The notes below the pieces were generated by a model. It worked only from the letters and a program-made list of their open reading frames with translations. It was not told where the DNA came from and ran no database searches. DNA of 64,000 nucleotides from Comamonas sp. lk (GTDB lineage: Bacteria; Pseudomonadota; Gammaproteobacteria; Burkholderiales; Burkholderiaceae_C): NCBI RefSeq assembly GCF_900564145.1, contig NZ_UOOB01000001.1, positions 1,463,732-1,527,731 of the forward strand. The letters are read 5' to 3'. Positions 43,580 through 52,189 of the stretch are shown here, piece after piece. Both the position numbers and the translations under genes were made by a program. Position 1 is the first letter of the stretch. Every line of letters begins with the position of its first letter.

Positions 43580-43636
43580 GTTTTTCTCGGCGCGTTTATA
43601 CATTCGTCGATGAAGGTTAAAGTAAAAATATCAATC

Positions 43637-43655
43637 AAATGAGAACTATTCGCAT
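43637..43655. promoter_or_regulatory. Fur box upstream of the haem uptake operon
   Basis: AAATGAGAACTATTCGCAT is a near-perfect palindrome of the ATGAGAA/ATTCGCAT kind found in Fur sites. It lies about 110 bases before the receptor gene and overlaps a possible -10 (TACACT, 43655-43660), so iron-loaded Fur should repress the operon. Confidence 0.78.
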
Positions 43656-43766
43656 ACACTGTGCATTGCTCAGCCAGCATATGCAGTGCCAGCTACGGGT
43701 CTGATTCCTGTGGCACTTTCCAGAAGCCAGCTCTTGTCAATTCAATGAATAAAGAGGGTTTCTGGT

Positions 43767-46088
43767 ATGGCATCCGCTGCCGCTACGCACACTCGCGCCC
43801 TGTTGGCGCCGCTTTCCGTTTTTCACCCCGCTGCTCGTCCTGCTATCCATCCGCTGGCCCTGGCTTGTGCGCTGGCCTGCGCGTCTTTTGCCGCTCAGGC
43901 ACAGGAATCGGCCCTAGTGGCTCCGACGCAGACGGTGGCCCAAGCCTCGGCCACGGTGCGCGTGGCCGCAGCCCATGCAGATCGCAGCGCCCCGGTGATG
44001 AAAGACGTGGTGGTGAGCGCCTCGCGCGATGAGCAGGATGCCGATGCTTTGCCCATGACGATTGACGTTATTGATGCCAAGCAGATGGAAGAGGGACATG
44101 TCAGCGACATCCGCGAGCTGGCCGAGAAACTGCCCAATGTGACCGTGCCCCGTGCACCGGCCCGTTTTTCGCTGGCGTCCTCGTCGGCCGGGCGGGACCA
44201 GAACAGCGGCTTCAATATCCGCGGCCTGGAAGGCAATCGCGTGCTGATGCTGGTCGATGGCGTACGCCAGCCGCGCGGCTATTCCTTCAGTGCCAACACC
44301 TTTGGCCGCGACTATCTGGATCTGGGCCTGGTGCAGCGCGTGGAAATTCTGCGTGGCTCCGTGCCGGCGCTGTATGGCTCGGACGGCATGGGCGGCCTGG
44401 TCAACTTCATCACCGTGCAGCCCGATGATTTGCTCAAAGGTGGCAAGACCGTTGGTGGTCGCGTCTCCGCCAGCTACGACGGCTCGGACAACGGCAAGCG
44501 TGTGGGCGCCACTCTGGCAGGACGTGCCAGCCCTGAATGGGCTTGGCTGGTTTCTGCCGGCATTGGCCGCTCCAGCGCGCTGGAGAACATGGGTACCGTA
44601 GGCGGCGTGGGCAGCACCCGCACCGAGCCCAACCCCGAAAAAGACAAGAGCCACTCGCTGCTGGGTCGCCTGGTCTACACACCTTCGGCGGTGCAAAAAC
44701 ATGTGTTCACGCTGGAGCAGGTCAACAAAAAGGCCGACTATGCCTTGCTGACGGCACAGGGCACATCCCTTGGCGGCACGGTGCTGGACTCCAACTCCAA
44801 AACGGAAATGAATCGCTGGCGCGCCAGCTGGCAGGGGCAATGGCAGCAACTGGGCTGGTCGCTGGCCGATGAGCTGCAGTTGATGGCCAGCTACCAGGGT
44901 TCGGATTCGCGCGAGTGGATCAATGAAACCCGCAGAAATCTGCCCTATCGCGAACGCGATGTGACCTACGACGAGAACGCGCTGCAACTGCATGCGCAGG
45001 CCAACAAAACCCTGCGCTGGGGTACGGCGGTCAGTGGCAAGTTCACCTATGGCATGGATTACATGCGCAACAAGGTGGTCAACGAGCAAAACGGCATCAC
45101 GCCGGCCGCTGGCGAGCAGTTCCCGCTCAAGCGTTTCCCCAATACGACAGAGACATCGACTGCGCTGTTTGCGCAGGCGGATCTGCACTATGGCGCATGG
45201 AGCCTGACGCCTGGCGTGCGGGCCGAGCACTACAGCATCAAGCCCAAGCAGCAAGGCTTTTTGCCCACGGTGGTCAGCAATTCGGACTCGGCCATCTCGC
45301 CCAAGCTGGGCGCATTGTTCCAGGCATCGGATGCATGGTCTGTCTACGGCAACTACGCCGCAGGCTTTCGCGCGCCGAATGCAGGCCAGATCAATGCCTA
45401 TTTCGAGAATTCCAGCCAGTACTACAAGAACATACCCAACCCCAATCTCAAGCCCGAAAAGAGCAACACCTTCGAGCTGGGACTGCGTGGACGCATGGAG
45501 CGCATGAAGCTCGATGCGGCGGTGTTCACCGGTCGCTACAAGAACTTCATCCTCGATCAGCAGCTGGTGTCGGGCACACCGGGCAACCGCAACGACCCCG
45601 GCATCTATCAGTCGGTGAATTTGGAAGACGTGCGCATCAGTGGCTTTGAACTCAAGGCCGACTATGACTGGGGCAAGTTTGCCGGCGGCAACTGGCGCAC
45701 CCATGCCGCCTACGGCTACACCAAGGGTACGGAAACCAAGACCGACAAGCCTGTGAACACCATCTCGCCACAGCAACTGGTGCTGGGCGTGCGCTACGAC
45801 ACCTCTAACGTGGGTGTGCAGCTGAGCGCCTCGCACTGGGCAGGCAAGAAAGCCAAGGATGTTCCCACCACCACGGCCTGGCTCAGCCCTAGCGCCACGG
45901 TGCTGGACTTGAGCGCGCAATGGCGTATTCGTCCCGGCACGCGCCTGAACGTCGGCATCTACAACCTGACGGACAAGAAGTACTGGCGCTGGTCCGATGT
46001 GCGCGGACTGACCTCCAGCACGCAGATTGTCGATGCCTATAGCCAGACAGGCCGAAACCTGCGCGTGTCCCTGGTTCAGGACTTCTAA
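43767..46088 (+). CDS. hmuR: TonB-dependent haem/haemoglobin receptor
   Basis: A 773-residue outer-membrane haem receptor. A long leader with a hydrophobic part (about 28-46, ending SFAAQAQES) is followed by the TonB-box region (MKDVVVSASR), plug domain (about 90-215), and a barrel. FRAP and NPNL boxes typical of haem receptors are seen in GFRAPNAGQINAYFENSSQYY and NPNLKPEKS. The final residues RVSLVQDF form the usual aromatic C-terminal strand. It heads the hmu operon behind a Fur box. The N-terminus before the signal core is longer than usual, so a later start is possible. Confidence 0.93.
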   Translation: MASAAATHTRALLAPLSVFHPAARPAIHPLALACALACASFAAQAQESALVAPTQTVAQASATVRVAAAHADRSAPVMKDVVVSASRDEQDADALPMTIDVIDAKQMEEGHVSDIRELAEKLPNVTVPRAPARFSLASSSAGRDQNSGFNIRGLEGNRVLMLVDGVRQPRGYSFSANTFGRDYLDLGLVQRVEILRGSVPALYGSDGMGGLVNFITVQPDDLLKGGKTVGGRVSASYDGSDNGKRVGATLAGRASPEWAWLVSAGIGRSSALENMGTVGGVGSTRTEPNPEKDKSHSLLGRLVYTPSAVQKHVFTLEQVNKKADYALLTAQGTSLGGTVLDSNSKTEMNRWRASWQGQWQQLGWSLADELQLMASYQGSDSREWINETRRNLPYRERDVTYDENALQLHAQANKTLRWGTAVSGKFTYGMDYMRNKVVNEQNGITPAAGEQFPLKRFPNTTETSTALFAQADLHYGAWSLTPGVRAEHYSIKPKQQGFLPTVVSNSDSAISPKLGALFQASDAWSVYGNYAAGFRAPNAGQINAYFENSSQYYKNIPNPNLKPEKSNTFELGLRGRMERMKLDAAVFTGRYKNFILDQQLVSGTPGNRNDPGIYQSVNLEDVRISGFELKADYDWGKFAGGNWRTHAAYGYTKGTETKTDKPVNTISPQQLVLGVRYDTSNVGVQLSASHWAGKKAKDVPTTTAWLSPSATVLDLSAQWRIRPGTRLNVGIYNLTDKKYWRWSDVRGLTSSTQIVDAYSQTGRNLRVSLVQDF

Positions 46089-46095
46089 CTTCATA

Positions 46096-46134
46096 GCATC
46101 AAGCGCTTTTGGATAAAGAGCTTGATGCGTTTTT
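46096..46134 (+). terminator. hairpin between receptor gene and rest of the haem operon
   Basis: GCATCAAGC (46096-46104) pairs perfectly with GCTTGATGC (46120-46128) and is followed by GTTTTTC. It lies 8 bases after the receptor stop codon. As only 70 bases separate the receptor gene from the next gene, it is more likely a partial terminator or stabiliser than a full operon end. It also shares ATAGC..AAGCGCTTTT with the mini-repeats. Confidence 0.65.
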
Positions 46135-46158
46135 CAATGGATAACGTGGGAGTGTGCC

Positions 46159-46620
46159 ATGCCAGTGTCTGAAGACCGTTCCAAGACCGCCGGTGCCAGC
46201 GATGCCGAAGCCGCAGTGCAGGAGCGCGCAGAGGAATACCTGCTCACCGAAAGCGAAGCACAGCTGGCGGCCACGCTGGCGCTGATGACTGGTTTCAGCC
46301 AGGGCTGCTGCGCTGCCCACCGTGCGCCCATGGCCGCCCGCGTGGCTGAGCAGTTGGCCGGCATGGCGCATGGCGCCGCGCTGTCCAAGGATATGCAGGC
46401 GTTTTTGCTGCGCCTGTGCCAGCGCTGGAGTGTGGTGGCTGACGCCCTTGATGCGGAGTCTGCGGCACAGCAGCGCGAGGCGGATGCGCCAGACGAGCGG
46501 CCTATAGGTATAGGCACGCATCACCACACAGCGACCCACAGCATGGGCCAGAGCACGGCCCACGACGATTTCCCACCTTCCCGCGTGCATTGGCACGCCA
46601 GCCCGGAGACTTTGCAATGA
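46159..46620 (+). CDS. uncharacterised His-rich protein of the haem operon
   Basis: A 153-residue soluble protein without signal peptide or membrane segment. Residues 15-110 look helical with a GCCAAH motif. The C-terminal 45 residues are His-rich (IGTHHHTATHSMGQSTAHDD, then RVHWHASP), suitable for haem or metal binding. It overlaps hmuS by ATGA, so is translationally coupled to it. I recognise no family. The operon context and histidines suggest haem handling in the cytoplasm, but this is inference. Confidence 0.72.
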   Translation: MPVSEDRSKTAGASDAEAAVQERAEEYLLTESEAQLAATLALMTGFSQGCCAAHRAPMAARVAEQLAGMAHGAALSKDMQAFLLRLCQRWSVVADALDAESAAQQREADAPDERPIGIGTHHHTATHSMGQSTAHDDFPPSRVHWHASPETLQ

Positions 46621-47753
46621 ACAACCCTACGATGACAGAAACAGCCACCCCAAACCCCGGTACTTCGGCGTTGAACACCGCCGTGCAGATCCGTGAGCAA
46701 TTTGCCCAGGAGCGTGCGAAGGGCCTGCGCATCAAGGACGCCGCAGAAGCCATGGGCCTGAGCGAAGGCGCGGTGATTGCCGCACATGGCGGCGAGCATG
46801 AGCGCGCGCTCAAGGCCCTGCCTTTGCGTGCCGAGTGGCTGGCGATCTTGCAAGGCCTGGAGGCCTGCGGCACCGTCATGGCGCTCACCCGCAACGAATC
46901 GACCGTGCACGAAAAAGACGGTATCTATCAAAACGTTTCGGCCACCGGCCCCGTGGGTCTGGCTTTCAGCCGCGAGATTGACCTGCGCCTGTTCTTCATG
47001 CACTGGCATGCCGGCTTTGCCGTGACCGAAGCCTCGGCCAACGGCAATCGTCCGGCCATGCACAGCCTGCAGTTCTATGACGCCAGCGGCCGCGCTGTGC
47101 ACAAGATTTTTGCCCGCGAAGCCACGGATATGGCGGCCTGGAATGCGCTGATCGAACGTTTTGCCGAACCGGCCGCCGGCTATGTATTCCGCGAAGCGGC
47201 GGCCAAGCCCGCGCCCAAGGCCGACAGCGAAATCGATGTGCCTGCGCTGACCCAGGCCTGGAGCGCCCTGAAGGACACGCACGAGTTCTTCGAGATGCTG
47301 CGCAAGCACGGAGCCGAGCGTCAGCAGGCCTTCAGCCTGGTGCCTGAATACTGCCAGCGCCTGGAAGGCGATGCCGTTACCCGCCTGCTGGGCGATGCGG
47401 CCGTGGATGGCGTGTCCATCATGGTGTTTGTGGGCAGCAGCGGCTGCATCCAGATTCACACCGGCCCGGTGAGCAATATCCAGCCCATGGACGGTGCCAA
47501 CGGCGTGCGCTGGATCAATGTGCTGGACAAGGGCTTCAATCTGCATCTGCGCACCGACATGATTGACAAAGTGTGGGTGGTGCAAAAGCCCACCAGCGAT
47601 GGCGTGGTGACTTCGGTGGAAGTGTTCGATGCCGCCGGCAACAACATGGCCATGTTCTTTGGCGAACGCAAGCCCGGCCAGCCCGAGCTGCAAAGCTGGC
47701 GCGATCTGGTGGCCGGTCTGCCCCGTCTGTCGGCGGCGACGGAGGCCGCATGA
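46617..47753 (+). CDS. hmuS: haem-degrading/trafficking factor (HmuS/HemS family)
   Basis: A 378-residue cytoplasmic protein of the HemS/ChuS/PhuS family with two similar halves. First half: AVQIREQFAQERAKGLRIKDAAEAMGLSEGAVIAAHGG, HEKDGIYQNVSATGPVGLAFSREIDLRLFFMHWHAGFAV. Second half (from about 225): AWSALKDTHEFFEMLRKHGAERQQAFSLV, GCIQIHTGPVSNIQPMDGANGVRWINVLDKGFNLHLR. Members carry imported haem and in some species degrade it. It overlaps both neighbours by ATGA. Confidence 0.93.
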   Translation: MNNPTMTETATPNPGTSALNTAVQIREQFAQERAKGLRIKDAAEAMGLSEGAVIAAHGGEHERALKALPLRAEWLAILQGLEACGTVMALTRNESTVHEKDGIYQNVSATGPVGLAFSREIDLRLFFMHWHAGFAVTEASANGNRPAMHSLQFYDASGRAVHKIFAREATDMAAWNALIERFAEPAAGYVFREAAAKPAPKADSEIDVPALTQAWSALKDTHEFFEMLRKHGAERQQAFSLVPEYCQRLEGDAVTRLLGDAAVDGVSIMVFVGSSGCIQIHTGPVSNIQPMDGANGVRWINVLDKGFNLHLRTDMIDKVWVVQKPTSDGVVTSVEVFDAAGNNMAMFFGERKPGQPELQSWRDLVAGLPRLSAATEAA

Positions 47754-48634
47754 CACAGCCGCTGAACTCCCGCAGAGCGGGTCTGCAATGGCTGGGGGCC
47801 GCTGTTCTGGGCGCGGCCCTGCCGGGACTGGGCCATGCCCAGACGCAGGCCGCGCCGGCGCGGCGCCTGGTGTCCTTGAGCGGGGCCCTGACCGAAGTCG
47901 TCTACCTGCTCAATGCCCAGGGCTTGCTGGTGGGCACCGATACCACCAGCCTGTTTCCCGATGCTGCGCAGAAAACGCCCAAGGTGGGCTATGTGCGCCA
48001 GCTGTCGGCCGAAGGTCTGCTCTCGCTCAAGCCTGACTCTGTCATAGGCACCAGCGAGGCCGGACCGGCCGTGGTGCTGGACCAGATACGCCAGGCCGGC
48101 GTGCGGGTGTCGCTGGTGAAGGCCCAGCATGTCTGGGGCGATGTGCAGGAAAAAGTGAAAGTCGTGGGGCGCGAAACCGGCAAGGTGGGCGAAGCCAGCG
48201 CATTGCTGGAGCGCCTGGATGCGCAGTGGCAGAGCGTTCAGGCCCAGGTGGCCAAGGCCACACGCAAGCCGCGCGTGCTGTTTTTGCTCTCGCACAGCGG
48301 CAGCCCCCAGGTGGCGGGACGCGGTACGGCAGCCGATGCGCTGATGCGCTATGCCGGCTGCGTCAACGCCATCGATCAGTTTGACGGCTACAAGCCGCTG
48401 ACGGCAGAGGCCATGGCCAGCGCCGCACCGGAGGTCATCATCAACACCACGCAAGGCATAGAGGCCATGGGCGGTGAGGCCGCCTTCTGGAAGCGGCCCG
48501 AGCTGGCGTTGACCCCGGCCTATGCCAAAAAAGCCCTGGTCACGCTGGAGGCCAGCCACCTGCTGGGCTTTGGCCCGCGTCTGCCCAGCGCCGTGCAGGC
48601 CTTGCATATGCGCACCTTGCAGTGGGTGGCCTGA
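47750..48634 (+). CDS. hmuT: haem ABC transporter periplasmic binding protein HmuT
   Basis: A 294-residue periplasmic haem carrier. The signal peptide starts MTQPLNSRRAGLQWLG, with a twin-arginine-like SRRAGLQW motif, and ends near GHAQTQA; export by the Tat route is possible. Class III binding-protein fold: RRLVSLSGALTEVVYLLNAQGLLVGTDTTSLFP and VGYVRQLSAEGLLSLKPDSVIGTSEAGP. Overlaps hmuS by ATGA and lies 8 bases before hmuU. Confidence 0.92.
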   Translation: MTQPLNSRRAGLQWLGAAVLGAALPGLGHAQTQAAPARRLVSLSGALTEVVYLLNAQGLLVGTDTTSLFPDAAQKTPKVGYVRQLSAEGLLSLKPDSVIGTSEAGPAVVLDQIRQAGVRVSLVKAQHVWGDVQEKVKVVGRETGKVGEASALLERLDAQWQSVQAQVAKATRKPRVLFLLSHSGSPQVAGRGTAADALMRYAGCVNAIDQFDGYKPLTAEAMASAAPEVIINTTQGIEAMGGEAAFWKRPELALTPAYAKKALVTLEASHLLGFGPRLPSAVQALHMRTLQWVA

Positions 48635-48642
48635 GAGCAGAC

Positions 48643-49761
48643 ATGAGCATGAATATGAGCATGGGTCGTGCGGGGGCCAAACCCGTGGCTGGGCTGCCAA
48701 AGCCGGCGGCACGCTGGCGCTCCCCGTCCGGGCGCCTGAGCCGGGGCGCCACCTTGTCGCTGGGTCTGCTGCTGGTGCTGCTGGCCATGGTGCTGGGCAG
48801 TGCCAGCGGGGCTTATGCGATTGCGCCGGGTCAGCTGTTCGGCATCGCCTGGGACGGGCTCAGCGGTGCCGCCGGCGGTAGCGCCGAGCATCTGGTGTTT
48901 CTCAATATCCGCCTGCCGCGCCTGTTGATGGGTGCGGCCGCTGGTGCCGGTCTGGGGCTGGCCGGGGCCTTGATGCAAGGTCTGTTTCGCAACCCGCTGG
49001 CCGACCCAGGGCTGATTGGCGTAAGCAGCGGCGCGGCATTGGCAGCCGGCATCACCATTGTGCTGGGCGGCATGTACCTGCCCTGGCTGCCGCGTCATCT
49101 GGGCAGCTGGGCGCTGGTGGCCATGGCCTTTGGCGGCGGCTTGGCCGTGACGGCCGTGGTCTATGTCCTGGGTCAGGTGCAGGGCACGACCCGCATCGGC
49201 CTGATGCTGCTGGCCGGGATTGCCATCAATGCCCTGGCTGGAGCGGGCTTGGGTTTTCTGAGCTTTATCTCTACCGACGAACAGCTGCGCAATCTGCAGA
49301 TGTGGCTGCTGGGCAGCCTGGGCGCTTCGCGCTGGAGCGCGGTTGGCTTGGTGGGCGCTGCCGTGGCGCTGAGCGTGCTGGCTGCGCTGGCCCTGGCGCG
49401 GCCCCTGAATGCGATTGCGCTGGGCGAGGCACAGGCCAATCTGTTGGGGGTAGCGGTGGAGAAAACCAAGCGCCGCGCGGTGATGGTGGCGGCACTGGCC
49501 GTGGGCGCGGTGACCGCGACTACCGGCATCATCGGCTTTATCGGGCTGGTGGCCCCGCACTGGGTGCGGCTGGTGGCCGGTCCCGATCACCGGGTGGTGC
49601 TGCCGGGCTCCGCCCTGTTGGGTGCTGCCCTGGTGGTGACGGCCGATGCCGTGGCCCGCACCATCGTCAAACCGGCCGAGCTGCCCCTGGGCGTGCTGAC
49701 GGCTTTTATCGGCGTGCCGCTGTTTTTGGCCATGCTGCGCCAGTTCAGGAGCAAGGTATGA
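48643..49761 (+). CDS. hmuU: haem ABC transporter permease HmuU (FecCD family)
   Basis: A 372-residue inner-membrane permease with about ten hydrophobic segments. FecCD landmarks: LNIRLPRLLMGAAAGAGLGLAGALMQGLFRNPLADPGLIGVSSGAALA, TDEQLRNLQMWLLGSLGASRW and VTATTGIIGFIGLVAPHWVRL. The first 35 residues are hydrophilic and Met-rich (MSMNMSMGR). A GTG 21 bases upstream could extend it. It works with HmuV. Confidence 0.93.
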   Translation: MSMNMSMGRAGAKPVAGLPKPAARWRSPSGRLSRGATLSLGLLLVLLAMVLGSASGAYAIAPGQLFGIAWDGLSGAAGGSAEHLVFLNIRLPRLLMGAAAGAGLGLAGALMQGLFRNPLADPGLIGVSSGAALAAGITIVLGGMYLPWLPRHLGSWALVAMAFGGGLAVTAVVYVLGQVQGTTRIGLMLLAGIAINALAGAGLGFLSFISTDEQLRNLQMWLLGSLGASRWSAVGLVGAAVALSVLAALALARPLNAIALGEAQANLLGVAVEKTKRRAVMVAALAVGAVTATTGIIGFIGLVAPHWVRLVAGPDHRVVLPGSALLGAALVVTADAVARTIVKPAELPLGVLTAFIGVPLFLAMLRQFRSKV

Positions 49762-50573
49762 GTGAGGCCTCTTTGCTGGAGTGTCGCGGCCTGGGCGTGG
49801 GCATAGGCCAGGGCCCGCGTCTGGCCACGGTGAATGCCGGGCTGAAAGCCGGGCGCTTTACCGCCATTCTCGGCCCCAACGGCGCGGGCAAATCTACGCT
49901 GATGTCCATGCTGGTGGGCGAACGTGCCGCGCAGGCCGGCCAGGTATTGCTGGACGGGCTGCCGCTGGCACAGCACAGCATGGCCGCACTGGCCTGCCGC
50001 CGCGCCGTCATGCCCCAGGACGGTTCGGTGGCGTTTGATTTCACTGCGCAGGAGGTGGTGGAGCTGGGGCGCTACCCCCATCGCAATCAGCCCAGTGCAC
50101 AGGAAGAGAGCATTGTGCTGGCCGCGATGGAGCTGACGGGCGTGGCCCATCTGGCCCAGCGCAGCATCAACACCTTGTCGGGTGGCGAGAGGGCCCGCAG
50201 CCATCTGGCACGGGCGCTGGCCCAGGTCTGGGAAGCGCCGCAGGACGGCAAAGCTCGCTGGCTGCTGCTGGACGAGCCCACGGCCGCCCTTGATCTGGCC
50301 CATCAGCACCATGCCATGCGCTTGCTGCGCAACTGGGCAGCCGAGCAAGGTGTGGGCGTGGTGGCCGTGATTCACGACCTGAATCTGGCTCTGCGCTACG
50401 CCGATGACGTGCTGGTGCTGGGCGCAGATGCCGGCGTGCACAGCGGCGCTACGCAGCAAGTGCTGCGGCCCGAACTGGTGCAGCAGGTCTGGGGCATGCA
50501 GTGCGATACGGTGCGCAGCAGCGATGGCGCTTTGCAATATATTTTTGTAGCAGATAGCGCAATGGCGGCTTGA
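49758..50573 (+). CDS. hmuV: haem ABC transporter ATPase HmuV
   Basis: A 271-residue ATPase: Walker A GPNGAGKST, signature LSGGERARSHLARALAQV, Walker B LLLDEPTAALDLAHQH, and switch-His in AVIHDLNLALRYAD. The AVWEAPQDGKARW-type loop between signature and Walker B is typical of HmuV. Overlaps hmuU by ATGA and ends the haem operon before a strong hairpin. Confidence 0.95.
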   Translation: MSEASLLECRGLGVGIGQGPRLATVNAGLKAGRFTAILGPNGAGKSTLMSMLVGERAAQAGQVLLDGLPLAQHSMAALACRRAVMPQDGSVAFDFTAQEVVELGRYPHRNQPSAQEESIVLAAMELTGVAHLAQRSINTLSGGERARSHLARALAQVWEAPQDGKARWLLLDEPTAALDLAHQHHAMRLLRNWAAEQGVGVVAVIHDLNLALRYADDVLVLGADAGVHSGATQQVLRPELVQQVWGMQCDTVRSSDGALQYIFVADSAMAA

Positions 50574-50595
50574 ATCTCACTGCTCAATATATTGA

Positions 50596-50631
50596 AATCT
50601 GAAGTTGGTCATGCGCAAACCACTTCAGATT
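50596..50631. terminator. terminator hairpin between hmuV and the DUF2798 gene
   Basis: AATCTGAAGT and GGT (50596-50609, one bulged T) pair with ACC and ACTTCAGATT (50619-50631), about 9-base loop. It lies between convergent genes. There is no good T run, so termination may depend on other factors. Confidence 0.7.
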
Positions 50632-50662
50632 CGATAGCGATCTGCTCTTCTTTTCTCGGTCC

Positions 50663-50923
50663 TCAATGGCTGTGGACCGTGATCGCCACCAGCCTCAGCA
50701 CCAGAGGCCGCACCAGCACCACACAGCAAAATGCCACGGGCATGGCCAGGGCATAGGCGCTCAGGACGCGCTGCAAAAATCCGCTACCCAGGCCGCTATT
50801 GGCTGCGACGATGGTGCAGGACATCAGAAAAGCCATGATGCCCGCCATGTAGAAGGCAAATACGAAAGGGGTGTAGCGCTTGTGCAGCTTCAGGCCTGGG
50901 GGTTTGGAGGGGATAGCGTTCAT
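50663..50923 (-). CDS. DUF2798 family membrane protein
   Basis: An 86-residue inner-membrane protein with two hydrophobic segments (FVFAFYMAGIMAFLMSCTIVAAN and AYALAMPVAFCCVVLVRPLVLRLVA), matching DUF2798. A GTG start ten codons upstream is possible. It is divergent from a LysR-type regulator, a pairing I recall as common for this family, so it is probably that regulator's target. Function is unknown. Confidence 0.8.
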   Translation of the reverse strand: MNAIPSKPPGLKLHKRYTPFVFAFYMAGIMAFLMSCTIVAANSGLGSGFLQRVLSAYALAMPVAFCCVVLVRPLVLRLVAITVHSH

Positions 50924-51123
50924 GCTGCGGTCAAAGCCTGTGTTTTTTTGCACCCGGATTCATAGCGGCTTGCGAAGACGGTGCAAGCAGCTGGGGCTGC
51001 CGGGGTGCCTGTGTTTTCAGAATGCCCAGACTGTAAGCGGGCCCAGGAGAAGTCGGTAGAGGGCTGCAGCTTGCTGCACTCATAAGTCAAACTTCAGAAT
51101 GCTTTGGCGATACATTGGTACCC
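50924..51123. promoter_or_regulatory. divergent region between DUF2798 and LysR genes, with mini-repeat fragment
   Basis: About 200 bases. TTCATAGCGGCTTGCG at 50959-50974 exactly repeats the start of the mini-repeat at 24486-24501. AAGT-CAA-ACTT (51084-51094) is a small palindrome close to the LysR gene and might be part of its operator; the classic T-N11-A spacing is not exact. Confidence 0.45.
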
Positions 51124-52053
51124 ATGCCGAATCTGCGAGCCATAGAAACCTTTGTCAAAGCGCTGGAGGGCGGCTCCATCGCCTCGGCCGCGCGCCAGCT
51201 GGGCATCTCGCCGGCCGCGGCCAGCCAGAATATTGCGCGGCTGGAGCGTGAGCTGGGCACGCGGCTGATCACGCGCACCACGCGCTCCATGGCCTTGACC
51301 GAGGCCGGTGAGCGCTATCTGGCGCGTGTGGGCCCCGTGCTCGACGCGCTGGAAAAAGCCCAGTCCGACCTGTCGCTGATCCACGGTCAGCTGCAAGGCA
51401 AGCTGCGCATTGCCTGCATGTCGGCTTTCGGCCGGCATGTGCTGGCGCCGCTGTTGCCGGCTTTTACCGCCCGGCACCCGCAGCTGGAGATCGAGTTGTT
51501 GATTGCCGACCGCTATGTGGATGTGCTCAAGGAAGATGTGGACATCAGCCTGTGCTACCGCGATGTGCTGGAGCCCGGCATGTCCGTGCGGCAATTGGCA
51601 TCCGTGCCGCGTTTTCTGTGCGCTTCGCCGCAGTATCTGCAGCAGCATGGCAGCCCGCAGACGGCGCAGGAGCTGCTGGAGCATGCCTGTCTGCTCTATA
51701 GACGCGAGCGCGATGGCCGCCTGATGCGCTGGCCTTTTACACGCGACGGCCAGCGCAGCGATCCGCAGCAGCGCATTGCCACCATTGGCAACGATATCGA
51801 TGCGCTGGTGGAGTTTGCGGCGGCCGGCGGCGGCATTGTCTGGGCCGGCAGCTTTATCGTGCATGACTATGTGCGCCAGGGCCGGCTGCTGCCGTTGACC
51901 TTGAAGCCGGGGCGCAAGGGGCAGCTGCAGTTCGAGAATGCGCCGCTGGATTTTTTTGCCTGCTTCAAAGACCGGCAATATGTGCCGGCCAAGGTGCGTG
52001 CCCTGGTGGACTATCTGTTGGAGGAGCTGCAGCAGCAGGCAAAGCTGAGCTGA
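51124..52053 (+). CDS. LysR-family transcriptional regulator
   Basis: A 309-residue regulator with an N-terminal winged helix (LRAIETFVKALEGGSIASAARQLGISPAAASQNIARLERELGTRLITRTTRSMALTEAGERY) and a C-terminal co-inducer domain of two periplasmic-binding-like lobes. Start ATG 51124 is preferred over TTG 51115. It is divergent from the DUF2798 gene and presumably regulates it and itself. The inducer is unknown. Confidence 0.92.
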   Translation: MPNLRAIETFVKALEGGSIASAARQLGISPAAASQNIARLERELGTRLITRTTRSMALTEAGERYLARVGPVLDALEKAQSDLSLIHGQLQGKLRIACMSAFGRHVLAPLLPAFTARHPQLEIELLIADRYVDVLKEDVDISLCYRDVLEPGMSVRQLASVPRFLCASPQYLQQHGSPQTAQELLEHACLLYRRERDGRLMRWPFTRDGQRSDPQQRIATIGNDIDALVEFAAAGGGIVWAGSFIVHDYVRQGRLLPLTLKPGRKGQLQFENAPLDFFACFKDRQYVPAKVRALVDYLLEELQQQAKLS

Positions 52054-52099
52054 GCCACCCGTCCTCTTCGCATTCGGCGGGCCTCAAGTCAGAGCAGCC

Positions 52100-52185
52100 G
52101 AGCAGGAGCCGCCTCACGGCGAAGGCTGCGTCCCCCTCCCGCGCTGCGAGAGAGGGGGAAGGCGCAAAGCGCCTCAGGGGGAGTC
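52100..52185. repeat. dispersed hairpin repeat, copy A
   Basis: Begins GAGCAGGAGCC and contains GGCGAAGGCTGCG, CCCCCTC/GAGGGGG arms (52132-52158) and the perfect small hairpin GGCGC-AAA-GCGCC (52161-52173) followed by TCAGGGGGAG. It shares block order with copy B at 8863-8933. It lies at the convergent ends of the LysR and ppsR genes and may work as a terminator. Confidence 0.65.
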
Positions 52186-52189
52186 TTGA

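Noticed and set aside
43914..46094. Long open frame opposite the haem receptor gene
   Set aside because: No domain, no ribosome binding site and full overlap with a clear TonB-dependent receptor.
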